From contig NZ_NOIH01000007.1 of assembly GCF_002245655.1 (NCBI RefSeq), positions 1-64,000 on the forward strand: a stretch of 64,000 nt of DNA, written 5' to 3'. The notes below the pieces were generated by a model. It was given only the letters and a program-made list of their open reading frames with translations, had not been told where the DNA came from and searched no databases. The position numbers were made by a program, and so were the translations under genes. Below, piece by piece: positions 38,807 through 47,520 of the stretch; position 1 is the stretch's first letter, and each line of letters starts with the position of its first letter. Origin of the DNA: Thauera propionica. GTDB taxonomy: Bacteria > Pseudomonadota > Gammaproteobacteria > Burkholderiales > Rhodocyclaceae.

Positions 38807-41613
38807 GGCAGCACCTCCACCTCGAGGCCGTTCGTCGCCAGCGTCAGCAGTTCGGCCGGGGCCGGCACCGCCGTCAGCGAGGGCTGGGGCAGCGTGGCGA
38901 ACAGGCGCGGGTGTTGGGCGGACGGCTGGCCGCTGCGGTGGAGCCGCGCAACATGGGCCGCCTCGACGCCGCGCACGCCTTGTGCCGCGGCCGCGATCTC
39001 GTCGAGCGACACCGTCTGCCCGAAGGCGCGCGCGGCGAAGGCGAAGCGCGCAAGAAGCGCGACGCGCACTGCGGCCACCACCGCCGCGGGTTCGAAGCCG
39101 TCGAGGGCGCGTACCAACACGCGGCAGCGGAAGCGGGCGTCGATGTGGTTCTCCAGGCGCAGGGGCACGAGTGGGTCGCCCCAGGTGCGCAGCGCGTCGA
39201 AGAGGTGACGGTAGGTGTCACTGTCCGCTTCGACCCGAGCGCCGCCGATGCCGGCAATCGTCACGAAAACCCCGCGCGCCGGGCCCGCAGGAATCCACAG
39301 CGCATGCGCCTTGTCGATGCCGGCGAAGGCGCGGGCGAAGTTGGCGTAGTCGGTGATCGACAGCGCGCGATCGAGCGTCAGTACCGTCAGCGGTGCGCTG
39401 TCACGCGCGTGGTCGATCGTCTCGGGGTCCTCGCCGCCGCTGGCCGCTTCGGGGTTGCTCGCTTCGCCGACGCCCAGCGGGCGGCTCAGCAGGGTGGTGA
39501 GCGTGCCCGCGCCGACATTGCCGCCTGCACCGATGCCCTTGCGGTAGCGCACGCGCACATTGGCCGTGCCGCTCGGCAGGCGCGCGCCCTCGATGCCATC
39601 GCCGAACTGGATGTGCGTATGCCCTTCGTCGTCTTCCCAAGTCTCGAAGGCGCGGGCGCCCGCCGACGCGGCGTAGACACTGGCACGTTCGGTCCACAGT
39701 ACGTCGTCCACACGCAAGGCCAGTGTCGACCGCCGTCCGCTCGGCGTGCTGGCGCTGACGTAGGTCAGCGGGGCCTGCGCCAGGCGGAAGCGCTGGTTCG
39801 CATGGCTTGCGTCGCCGTCGCCGAGGATTGCCTCGATGGTTTCGCCATGCGTGGCAGGGGCGACGTTGGCATTGACGCGCAGCGAGGCGCGCGCGAAGAC
39901 GTGCTTCAGCGGTGCCGCCAGTGTCAGCGTGGTGTCGTCGCGGTCGTGCGTGACCGCGGTGGCCGTATCTGCGATCCACGCGATTTCGGCCACGCGTGCG
40001 TCGTCCTTGCGTGCGGGCGCAAGCGCCAGTTCGCTGGCGTTGGCTTCCAGCGTTCCCGCGCGACCGCCGCGGTCCAGCAGGCGCAGACGCAGGCGCGTGG
40101 TGGCACGCCCCAGTTGGGCGACGAAGGTCTCGCCATCGAGTGCGACGGCACTGCCACCGATGAGGCGCGCCGCCGCTGCGAGCATGAACAGTTCGTCGCC
40201 ACCGGACAGCGGCACGGCCGCGCCGTCGTCTGTCGCCAGCACGAGGCTGGCTGCGCCGGCGGCGATGGCGATGCGCTGACGCGTGCCGGATACCGCGATG
40301 GCCTGGCCCGGCTGCAATCCCTCGGCGCGCACGCCCAGGGTGAGCAGCTCGTCCTGCACCGGATGGCGCAGCGGACGGGCGTGGGGAGTGAGGCGTTCGC
40401 TTTGTGCCAGCACCAGCGTACGGCGTAGCGGGAAACGGCTGGCGGTGAGGTTCTCGGCGGTGTCCGGCGTGATGCGGGTGACCTTGCCCGAAATGCCGAA
40501 GGCGTTGCGGCTGCGATGCGCGACCGCACGGACGCGGTAGAGCTCGGTGTAACCCGGCAGGTCCGCGCTGCCTCGTCCGGCCTCGTTCGAAACCAGCGCG
40601 ATCCAGCTGCCGCCGACGATTTTCGGGTTGTCGGTGTCGAGGTCGAGGGCGGCTGGGTCGAGCGCGAAGTTCTTCCAGTTCCAGTGCGCGCTGCTGGTGT
40701 CGATCAACTGCGCGATGTTGGAATCGGCATTGCCGAACAGGTTGGCGTCGGGCGCGTTGTGGCCGAAGAGCGCGGTGCGCTGGCGCAGTGCATGGACCTC
40801 CGCGCCGAGGCTGGCCGGGGTCATCGCCGGGAAGGCGCTGCCGAGCGGATGCGTCCACCGCAGGCGGGTGCGGCCGCCGGCAATGTCGGGCTCGACCGCC
40901 GACAGGACGCGCACGTCCCAGCGCTCGCTGCCCGGGTCGCGCTGGCGCTCCAGGCCGACGATGAGGATCGCGTCGCCCGGCGACAGCCCGGTGGCGACGC
41001 CTTCCAGCCACAGCTCGGTATCGCCGCGCCGGGGCCACCACGCTTCGGTGGTGCGCGCGGGCATCGCGTTCCACTCTGCCCGGGCGCAGATCTCGGCGAT
41101 GGTCTCGAAGGTCTGCGCGGTCTCGCCCTGGCCGGGCACGCTCTGCACCCGGGTGCCGGCCGGAATCGTGGTGGTCGTTGTGGGCGTCTGGGGTGCCCCC
41201 GGCGTGTCCTGCAGGGTGAAGGCGAGATGTGTGCCGGCGGCGACGCCGGGCGCGAGGCGGTAGCCTATGAGTCGCGCCAGTTCGCCCACCGACAGGCGCT
41301 CGGTGGCGGTGCGCAGGTAGTGCTCCTGGGCGATGCGCTCGGTGTAGAACGACAGCACGTCGAGCGAGCTCGCCAGCGCGTCGGCCAGCGCGAGCGTGAA
41401 GTCGCTCGACTCGCGCGTGCCGAGGCCGGCAAGCGCCGGGTAGTCGGCGCTCGACAGCCGGGCCTGGATCGAGGCGAGGAAGTCGCCGTGGCGCCCGGCG
41501 CGGTAACTGATGCTCGGCTGGCCCGGCGGGTTCGCGATGCGTTGCGGCGTGTCGCTGCCCGTGCCGCTGCAGCAGTCACAGCCGGGCAGACGGGAGCGGT
41601 CGGTGCTCATCAT
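38803..41613 (-). CDS. eCIS baseplate wedge protein, second gpJ-like
   Basis: A 936-residue baseplate-J-like wedge protein. The N-terminal part has FTLALADALASSLDVLSFYT, EHYLRTATERLSVGELARLI and GYRLAPGVAAGTHLAF, the pattern of eCIS baseplate assembly proteins. The C-terminal half resembles gpJ/gp6 (HIQFGDGIEGARLPSGTANV, then VRYRKGIGAGGNVGAGTL). A cysteine cluster PGCDCCSG lies at residues 10-17. Two start codons (41613 and 41610) are possible. It overlaps the first J-like gene by four bases; the two probably form a heterodimeric wedge. Confidence 0.85.
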   Translation of the reverse strand: MMSTDRSRLPGCDCCSGTGSDTPQRIANPPGQPSISYRAGRHGDFLASIQARLSSADYPALAGLGTRESSDFTLALADALASSLDVLSFYTERIAQEHYLRTATERLSVGELARLIGYRLAPGVAAGTHLAFTLQDTPGAPQTPTTTTTIPAGTRVQSVPGQGETAQTFETIAEICARAEWNAMPARTTEAWWPRRGDTELWLEGVATGLSPGDAILIVGLERQRDPGSERWDVRVLSAVEPDIAGGRTRLRWTHPLGSAFPAMTPASLGAEVHALRQRTALFGHNAPDANLFGNADSNIAQLIDTSSAHWNWKNFALDPAALDLDTDNPKIVGGSWIALVSNEAGRGSADLPGYTELYRVRAVAHRSRNAFGISGKVTRITPDTAENLTASRFPLRRTLVLAQSERLTPHARPLRHPVQDELLTLGVRAEGLQPGQAIAVSGTRQRIAIAAGAASLVLATDDGAAVPLSGGDELFMLAAAARLIGGSAVALDGETFVAQLGRATTRLRLRLLDRGGRAGTLEANASELALAPARKDDARVAEIAWIADTATAVTHDRDDTTLTLAAPLKHVFARASLRVNANVAPATHGETIEAILGDGDASHANQRFRLAQAPLTYVSASTPSGRRSTLALRVDDVLWTERASVYAASAGARAFETWEDDEGHTHIQFGDGIEGARLPSGTANVRVRYRKGIGAGGNVGAGTLTTLLSRPLGVGEASNPEAASGGEDPETIDHARDSAPLTVLTLDRALSITDYANFARAFAGIDKAHALWIPAGPARGVFVTIAGIGGARVEADSDTYRHLFDALRTWGDPLVPLRLENHIDARFRCRVLVRALDGFEPAAVVAAVRVALLARFAFAARAFGQTVSLDEIAAAAQGVRGVEAAHVARLHRSGQPSAQHPRLFATLPQPSLTAVPAPAELLTLATNGLEVEVLP

Positions 41614-44180
41614 TTGCCTCCGTGCAGGTCGAGCCGCAGCACGCCGTGCTCCGGGAAGTTGGGGTCGTTGGCCAGCCGTGCGATCTCGAGCCGGCCCAGC
41701 GCCATGAAGCCGTCGGCGAGCGGCCGCGGGTCGGCCTGGCCCTGACGCTGGAAGCGCGTGACCTGCACCGAATCCACGCCCGCCACGCTGCGTGCGGCGG
41801 CCTGGATCGGGCCGAGGAAGACGGTCTGCCCGAAGCTGAAGTTGTCCGGATGGAAGAGGCCACGGCGGCCATCGGGCAGGTTGCGGCTACCGAGCGCCTG
41901 CAGCAGGCCGCGCCGCACGTCGCTGCGGAAGTGCGCGCGATTCACGCAGACGAGCAGGTCGAGTTCGAGCGACACGGGAATCGGCTCGTCGATGCGCAGG
42001 TCGTGGCCCGCCATGCGGAAGCGCTCGAGGTGGGCGCGCACGTCGGTGGCGAAGCCGGCATCGACCGCGCGGCCAGCGCGGCGATCGACGGCAATGAACA
42101 CCGTATGCCAGCTGCCGGTCCAGCGCAGCGTGGCCGTGGCGCGCTGCACATCGTCGAGGCGTTCGGTGACTTCCGCATAGTCGGCCGGGGTGACGGCACG
42201 CTGCTGGGTGCGGAAGGCCTGCGGCGCGCCGCGGCGCAGCGCAGCGGCGGTCTCCGGTGCGAGGCCGCCGCGCGCGGGCAGCGGGTTGGTGACCGACCGG
42301 ATGCGACCCTCGCCGGTCACCGCATGGGCGACGCTGTCGGCGCCGACGTTGCCCTGCGGGCCGTTGCCGATGCGGTAGCGTGCGGTGAAGGCCATCCCGC
42401 TGTCGGGCCGGCGACCGTGGACGTCGTCGCCGAAACGCAGGCGGGCGCTGCCATCGTCCTCGGTCTCGAGTACGAAATGGGTATCGGACGCGCGGCTGGC
42501 CAGCAGATCGCGCCTTGCGGTCCACGGCCGACCGCTGTCGTCAGCGAGCTCGATCGCGGGCAGTGCATCGGCCGCCCGCCAACGCACGGCCGCTGCAGCG
42601 GGCGCATCGGGGTCGAAGGTCACCCGCTCGTGGCGGCTGCCGCCGTCATGTGGCACGACGCGCAGCACCGTGCCCTGGTGCGTGACCGGCCCCTCCGCAA
42701 GCTGCGGGCGGAAGCGCGGTGGCAGGGGTTCGGGTTCGATGCGCTGGCAGGCATCGCCCCGGCGTGGCGGATAGTGCAGCCGCGGTGCCGGCACGCGGCC
42801 CAGCTGTTCGCCGGCGATGCTGCGGCCGTGGTCCACCAGCAGGTTGTTGCCGAGCGCGATGCTGACCCCGTCGATCTGCCGGCTGCCGTGGGCGGCGTCG
42901 GTTTCGCTGGAAAGGCAGAGCGAGAAGGGTAGCGCGTCGTCGGCGTGCCAGCGGATCTCGGTGATCTCGCTGCCGTCGAGCGGATCGGTGAGCGGGTCGC
43001 TACCCGCGAACGCCAGCACCACCGTCAGGCGCACCGCGTGGCGGCGGGCGGGGTCGGCATCCTCGGGCAGACCGGTCAGCGGGCCGCAGATCTCCTGGAA
43101 GATCAGCAACTCGCCTGCGGCAAGATCGGGATGGTGGCCGCGCAGGGTTGCCGCCGTGGCGCCGGCCGGCAGGCAGCAGCGGGCATCGCCCCAGGTGTAG
43201 AGCTCGAAGCGGTTGTGTGTCTCGCGCAGGGTCGGTGCGTGCATCGGCTCGAACACCAGCGGTCTGGCCTGCAGCGCGTTGCGTTCCTCGGGCGAGTCCG
43301 CGTCGATGCGAGGCGGTATGCCGGGCACCCGGGTGTAGAAGCGGATGCCGGCTGGCAGTGCGAACGGACCGCCTGCCACGTCCAGATGCAGCCAGCTTCT
43401 GGCGTTGCAGCCTTCGTGCAGTGGATAGTCGACCAGCAGCGCGTGGCGGCGCAGGCTGGTACGGCGGCGCGCGGTGCCCAGGTAGGCTTCGGTGGCGATG
43501 GCGTCGAGCTGGTAGTGCTGCAGGTCGCCAACGTAGGCGATGAGCTCCGCGAGCGTGGTGGCCAGGTCGGCCGGACTGCGGTCGCGCCAGCCGGGGACCG
43601 TGCGGCTCAGGCCGTCGATGAGCAGCCGCCGAAGGCTGGTGTAGTCGCGTGCCAGGTAGTTGAGATCCGGCGCGGGCGGTGCGCCCTGCGGGCAATCGTG
43701 CTGCGGCGCGCAGTCGAAGTCGCTCGGGCATTCGACCTTGAAGCGGAAGTCGATGCTCGACAGGCGCGGGTCGAAACCCGGCAGGGGGTGCTCGCTGGCA
43801 ACACCGAGGACCAGTGCGAGCCGGTAGAGGCTGTGGTCGCCCTCGCTGTTGGTACGCACCAGCAGCACGTGGTCGGCGGCGTCGAGCGTGGTGAAGAAGG
43901 CCTGCTCGGCGGCGTTGGCGGCAGGTGGCGGGGTGTCGGCCGCGGCGACCCACTCGACGCCGACCTCGCGGATGCGTTCGCCGCCGTCGATGCGCAGGTT
44001 GTCGCGCGTGAGGCCGGCCGGCACCGGCTTCAGCAGCCGGATCATCAGTGTGCGCTGGCGCGGGCTGCCGGCCGGTGCGTCGAGATCGAGCACTTCGAGG
44101 TAATCGATGCCGTTCAGCGTGGGGTGCTGGGCGACCGCCGTGCGGCGATTGTCCTCGCAGCAGGTGTAGATCGCGCTCAT
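41610..44180 (-). CDS. eCIS baseplate wedge protein, gpJ/Afp11-like
   Basis: An 856-residue gpJ-like wedge protein. The block DLNYLARDYTSLRRLLIDGL, then DLATTLAELIAYVGDLQHYQ, then RTSLRRHALLVDYPLHEGCN is characteristic. The C-terminal part has the gp6-like strand pattern RFGDDVHGRRPDSGMAFTAR, then IGNGPQGNVGADSVAH, then RAVTPADYAEVTERL. The N-terminus has adjacent cysteines (YTCCEDNRR). It connects the gp25/hub core to the outer baseplate and overlaps the gp25 gene by four bases. Confidence 0.88.
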   Translation of the reverse strand: MSAIYTCCEDNRRTAVAQHPTLNGIDYLEVLDLDAPAGSPRQRTLMIRLLKPVPAGLTRDNLRIDGGERIREVGVEWVAAADTPPPAANAAEQAFFTTLDAADHVLLVRTNSEGDHSLYRLALVLGVASEHPLPGFDPRLSSIDFRFKVECPSDFDCAPQHDCPQGAPPAPDLNYLARDYTSLRRLLIDGLSRTVPGWRDRSPADLATTLAELIAYVGDLQHYQLDAIATEAYLGTARRRTSLRRHALLVDYPLHEGCNARSWLHLDVAGGPFALPAGIRFYTRVPGIPPRIDADSPEERNALQARPLVFEPMHAPTLRETHNRFELYTWGDARCCLPAGATAATLRGHHPDLAAGELLIFQEICGPLTGLPEDADPARRHAVRLTVVLAFAGSDPLTDPLDGSEITEIRWHADDALPFSLCLSSETDAAHGSRQIDGVSIALGNNLLVDHGRSIAGEQLGRVPAPRLHYPPRRGDACQRIEPEPLPPRFRPQLAEGPVTHQGTVLRVVPHDGGSRHERVTFDPDAPAAAAVRWRAADALPAIELADDSGRPWTARRDLLASRASDTHFVLETEDDGSARLRFGDDVHGRRPDSGMAFTARYRIGNGPQGNVGADSVAHAVTGEGRIRSVTNPLPARGGLAPETAAALRRGAPQAFRTQQRAVTPADYAEVTERLDDVQRATATLRWTGSWHTVFIAVDRRAGRAVDAGFATDVRAHLERFRMAGHDLRIDEPIPVSLELDLLVCVNRAHFRSDVRRGLLQALGSRNLPDGRRGLFHPDNFSFGQTVFLGPIQAAARSVAGVDSVQVTRFQRQGQADPRPLADGFMALGRLEIARLANDPNFPEHGVLRLDLHGGK

Positions 44181-44545
44181 GCCTCGCCTCCGCGCTGGAA
44201 GGTCGCCGACTGGCGGCTTTCGTCACGGCGCACCACGTACTGCACCGTCACCGCGAGCCGCGCATCGACCGCGTCGACCGTGACCGACTCGACGGTGATG
44301 AGATCGCCAAGCCACTGCTGCAGGGCGCCGTGTACCAGGAACTGCGTGGTGGCCGCCAGTTCCGGGCTGTTGGGGGCGAACACGAGTTCGCGCAGCCCGC
44401 AGCCGAAGTCCGGGCGCATCACGCGTTCCCCCGGTGCGGTGAACAGCACTTGCTCGATCAGGCCGCGTATCCAGGCATCGGCACCATCGGTGCGCGTGGT
44501 GCCGCGGCCGTCGAACTGGTAGGGGAAGTGCAGGCGGGTGTCCAT
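44177..44545 (-). CDS. eCIS baseplate gp25-like protein (Afp9)
   Basis: A 122-residue gp25/lysozyme-like baseplate core protein, which joins the sheath to the wedge. The segment LIEQVLFTAPGERVMRPDFG, then CGLRELVFAPNS is the hallmark of the family, ending with the paired strands LAVTVQYVVRR. It starts two bases after the PAAR-like gene. Confidence 0.92.
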   Translation of the reverse strand: MDTRLHFPYQFDGRGTTRTDGADAWIRGLIEQVLFTAPGERVMRPDFGCGLRELVFAPNSPELAATTQFLVHGALQQWLGDLITVESVTVDAVDARLAVTVQYVVRRDESRQSATFQRGGEA

Positions 44546-44547
44546 GA

Positions 44548-44868
44548 TCAGCTCCCGATCACGCGTGTCTGCGCCGAAACCGGCAGCAGCGGCGTGCCGT
44601 TGGGGGCGCACAGGGCCTGGCTGTCCATCAGGACCAGCGGCTGGCCGCCGGAGGTGACGCGCAGCGCCGCGACCACCCACTGCGCGCTGATGCAGGGCGA
44701 GGGGCTGCCGGAGACGTTGAACGGGCAGCCGGCCACCACGTAGGGCGCGCTCATCGTCGCCGTCGGCATGCCCCCGACCAGCACCCGCGGGTTGGGCTGG
44801 GTCGGGCTGGCGGTGCCGCCGTGGGCGCACAGCACGCTGGCGCCGGCGTGGAGGAGAGGGCCAGGCAT
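44548..44868 (-). CDS. eCIS PAAR-like spike-tip protein
   Basis: A 106-residue Gly/Pro-rich beta protein. The opening MPGPLLHAGASVLCAHGG and a series of short turns (GGMPTATMSAPYVVAGCPF, then GGQPLVLMDSQALCAPNGTP) follow the pattern of PAAR-type tips, which end in metal-binding His/Cys residues; H7, C14, H16, C48, C59 and C87 are candidates. It follows the gpV-like spike gene by one base, the expected order for a protein that caps the spike. Confidence 0.8.
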   Translation of the reverse strand: MPGPLLHAGASVLCAHGGTASPTQPNPRVLVGGMPTATMSAPYVVAGCPFNVSGSPSPCISAQWVVAALRVTSGGQPLVLMDSQALCAPNGTPLLPVSAQTRVIGS

Positions 44869-44869
44869 G

Positions 44870-45379
44870 CTAGGTCACCATCAATGCGCCGTTGTTGATC
44901 GTCACGCTGGGCCCCAGCAGCGTGATCGAGGCGCCCTTGCCGTTCTGGATGTAGATGCCGGTGTCGTTCACGATCAGCGTCGCCCCGGTGGCGCTCTTGA
45001 GCATGATGCCGCCGGTGGGGCCGGGGAGGTCGGAGATGGTCAGGCCGTTCTGCAGCGGCGTCTGGAAGGTGATCGCCGGCAGGCCCGGCGGCGTCGCCAG
45101 CGCCAGTGCAGGGATCTCGGCGGCGCTGCCCCAGAAGCAGCCGACCCAGATCGGAAATTCCGGGTTGCCCTGCTCGAACTCGATCCATACGCCGGAACCG
45201 ATCACCGGCAGGGCGACCATGCCGTTCTGCAGCCCGGCGATCGGCACACAGGGCATGGCCCACGACGCCGGCGCCAGCCCGGCGACATCCGGCACCTGGA
45301 CCTGCAGCCGGCCCTGCTGCATCGGGTCGATGTTGTTGAGCACCATGCCCCGGTACTTGCCGTAATAGCGTTCGCTCAT
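44870..45379 (-). CDS. eCIS baseplate spike protein, gpV/gp5 OB-fold
   Basis: A 169-residue spike protein equal to the OB-fold and needle part of VgrG/Afp8. YRGMVLNNIDPMQQGRLQVQ, then PVIGSGVWIEFEQGNPEFPIWVG (read in parts) and a beta-prism-like C-terminus (GGIMLKSATGATLIVNDTGIY) are typical. Hub domain and spike are encoded separately here, with a four-base overlap, rather than as one VgrG-like chain. Confidence 0.88.
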   Translation of the reverse strand: MSERYYGKYRGMVLNNIDPMQQGRLQVQVPDVAGLAPASWAMPCVPIAGLQNGMVALPVIGSGVWIEFEQGNPEFPIWVGCFWGSAAEIPALALATPPGLPAITFQTPLQNGLTISDLPGPTGGIMLKSATGATLIVNDTGIYIQNGKGASITLLGPSVTINNGALMVT

Positions 45380-46515
45380 GTCGGCACCCTCGGCGTGATG
45401 GAGATCAGCCCGTTGCGCGTCAGCTCGAAGCTCTGGCGGAACTGGCCGCGGCGGATCGTGCTGGTGACGCTGCTCACGTAGTACAGCCCGTCGTAGGCGA
45501 TGCCCGCGCCACGCACCCCCACCAGCCGGCGCGCCTTCAGCATGCGGCCATAGCGCAGCACGTCGAGTGCGCCGCGTCCGCTCACCGCGTCCTGCGAGTT
45601 CTTGGCCTCCGCCAGACCGGCCGAGATGGCCTGCATCGGGTTCATCTTGGCCGTCTGCTTCATCATCTTCAGGTGTGCCAGGGGCGCCGGCAGCAGGCCG
45701 AGGGGGGGCTGCAGCGGATTCAGGTTCGGGATCGGGATGGGGATCGGCGCCCGTGTGGCGGCGTTCTGGATGAAAACGACCGGGAGCACGCCCTTGGTCG
45801 GATCAAAGCTGAAGTTCAGCGACTCGACGTTGGTGTGCGCATCCATGTCGACGTTGAGCGCGGGCTGGGGCGGACCGACCTTGATCTCCGGGCCGAAGTA
45901 GGCCACGTTGGTCATCGGCACCTCGCCCGGCTCGATGTAGAACACGTGGCCGATCTCGTCGGCGAGTTCGCGCAGGTAGGCGAGGTCGGTGCCCTGCTGC
46001 GCGGGGATGCGTTCGATCGGGATCGGCACGTCGGGGAACAGGGCCGGGATCGGCAGCGGGATGATGCCGAACGCGGCGTACTTGGCACAGATCAGCGCCA
46101 CCCGTGCCTCGATCGGCATCGCCGGGTAGGGCAGGCCGCTGAAGTCGATCAGGTCCATGACCTTGGTGAGATCCTCGCCGGTCACGGTGATGCTGCCCGG
46201 CTGGCCGTCCTGGCCGGACTGGACCTCGACATGGGTGACGACGCCGTCGAACAGCGGCTGCGGCCGACCGTTCAGCGTCACGATCAGCACCACGCGCAGC
46301 GGCGGCGTGCCCAGGCTGGTGTTCTGCCCCACGGCGACGAGGAAGATTGTGTTCAGCGCGGACTTGCTGTGGACGCGAAAGCGCAGCTGGAAGCCGCTCA
46401 CCGAGCCGGCGGCATGCGTGACCGTCGCCTCGTCGAACGCGTCGATCAGCGCCGCAGGGACCGGCACGGGAACGATCGGGCCCATCAGCAGGCTCAGGTG
46501 CAGGGCGCTAGACAT
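45376..46515 (-). CDS. eCIS baseplate hub protein, gpD/VgrG N-terminal-like
   Basis: A 379-residue phage late control D-like hub protein. Recognisable parts are FDGVVTHVEVQSGQDGQPGS, VTGEDLTKVMDLIDFSGLPY, AQQGTDLAYLRELADEIGHV and the ending AYDGLYYVSSVTSTIRRGQF. Residues about 270-315 carry a proline-rich insertion (PIPIPIPNLNPLQPPLGLLP). It would form the trimeric hub under the spike. The start at 46515 overlaps the LysM-like gene by eight bases. Confidence 0.87.
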   Translation of the reverse strand: MSSALHLSLLMGPIVPVPVPAALIDAFDEATVTHAAGSVSGFQLRFRVHSKSALNTIFLVAVGQNTSLGTPPLRVVLIVTLNGRPQPLFDGVVTHVEVQSGQDGQPGSITVTGEDLTKVMDLIDFSGLPYPAMPIEARVALICAKYAAFGIIPLPIPALFPDVPIPIERIPAQQGTDLAYLRELADEIGHVFYIEPGEVPMTNVAYFGPEIKVGPPQPALNVDMDAHTNVESLNFSFDPTKGVLPVVFIQNAATRAPIPIPIPNLNPLQPPLGLLPAPLAHLKMMKQTAKMNPMQAISAGLAEAKNSQDAVSGRGALDVLRYGRMLKARRLVGVRGAGIAYDGLYYVSSVTSTIRRGQFRQSFELTRNGLISITPRVPT

Positions 46516-46870
46516 CCGTGCCTCCCGGTATGCCTGCGGGCAGGGTGATGCGGATGCGGCGGCCGAGCGTGGTGGTGAGCTCGTCCGGGCGCATCGCGCC
46601 GTTGCCGTCGCACAGGCGCCAGTACTGCTCGGCGTCGCCGAGGTAGCCGGCGGCGAGGTTGTCCACCCGGTCGCCGACGGCCACGGTGTGATGTTGCAGC
46701 GTGGCGAAATGCTCGGGCGGCGGGATGAAGCGGCGGCGCACATAGGTGACGGGCTCGCCGTCCGGCCCCGTCCATTGCGCGGTGTCGAGGCCGTGGTAGC
46801 GGCTGTCGGGGACGAACGCGGGCGAGGTCAGCGCGTTGGCCTGCATGAAGGTTTTCAGCGGATCGCTCAT
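46508..46870 (-). CDS. eCIS LysM-like small baseplate protein
   Basis: A 120-residue protein. The C-terminal half (VAVGDRVDNLAAGYLGDAEQ, then YWRLCDGNGAMRPDEL, then GRRIRITLP) has the spacing of a LysM or phage tail-X module, with the N-terminal half unlike anything I recognise. In Afp/PVC a LysM module is fused to the end of Cis7. Here it appears as a separate gene after the Cis7-like one, with a four-base overlap. Confidence 0.75.
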   Translation of the reverse strand: MSDPLKTFMQANALTSPAFVPDSRYHGLDTAQWTGPDGEPVTYVRRRFIPPPEHFATLQHHTVAVGDRVDNLAAGYLGDAEQYWRLCDGNGAMRPDELTTTLGRRIRITLPAGIPGGTDV

Positions 46871-47520
46871 GGCAGTCCTCCTATCCCGAGGGCATCGAAG
46901 CCGAAGGTGGCGGCCTTGCCCGCCAGCCGTTCGCGCGACTGCAGGTAGGCCATGAACAGGCCGCCGCCCTTGTGATCGAAGCCGAGATCGTCCACCGACA
47001 GGCTGCGCAGGCCGAGGGTCACGGTGGCGTTGATCGGGTTGAGCAAGGGGTCGAAGGCCTCCTCGACGATGGAGAAATCGGTGACGCGCACCGGCACGAT
47101 GCGCTTGGCGCCCCACACGAACAGCACCAGCGCCGACTCCATCGGCGCGATCTCGAGCGTGCCCGCGGCGGCCAGCGCGCGTGAGGCGAGCAGATCGCCG
47201 GCCGCCGGATTGACGAGCCCTTCGAGCACCGCCAGTTGCGGCGCGATGCCAGCCTCGACGGTGGTGGCGTGACGATCGGGAAACTCGAGCTGGTCGGCTG
47301 CGTCGATCTCGGCCTCGATGCGGAAGGTCTCGACCGCCGGACCACGCAGGCGCAGCGCCTCGGCGCGGTCAACCGGCTCGCCCATGCCCTGCATCTGCAG
47401 GCTGCGGGTGAGTTTTTCCGGGTTGTATTGCAGCGCGATCACGCGCCGGACCTGGGCCGACTTCGGATCGACCAGCACCAGCCCGGCCTTGACCACGCGC
47501 GGGGATGAGGACAGGGTCAT
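46867..47520 (-). CDS. eCIS Cis7-like baseplate/tube adaptor
   Basis: A 217-residue protein with the Cis7/Afp7 N-terminal pattern: VIALQYNPEKLTRSLQ, then a strand-rich core and MESALVLFVWGAKRIVPVRV, then INATVTLGLRSLSV. Members link the tube end to the spike hub. Compared with Afp7 it lacks the C-terminal LysM part, which the next gene probably supplies. The start at 47520 overlaps the YkgJ-like gene by four bases. Confidence 0.82.
   Translation of the reverse strand: MTLSSSPRVVKAGLVLVDPKSAQVRRVIALQYNPEKLTRSLQMQGMGEPVDRAEALRLRGPAVETFRIEAEIDAADQLEFPDRHATTVEAGIAPQLAVLEGLVNPAAGDLLASRALAAAGTLEIAPMESALVLFVWGAKRIVPVRVTDFSIVEEAFDPLLNPINATVTLGLRSLSVDDLGFDHKGGGLFMAYLQSRERLAGKAATFGFDALGIGGLP

Noticed and set aside
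33413-39208. A 1931-codon open frame on the plus strand, antisense to the baseplate genes
   Set aside because: It lies entirely opposite well-supported eCIS genes, and its composition is that of a reverse reading of high-GC codons (Ala, Gly, Val, Asp, His, Gln repeats). No domain is recognisable.
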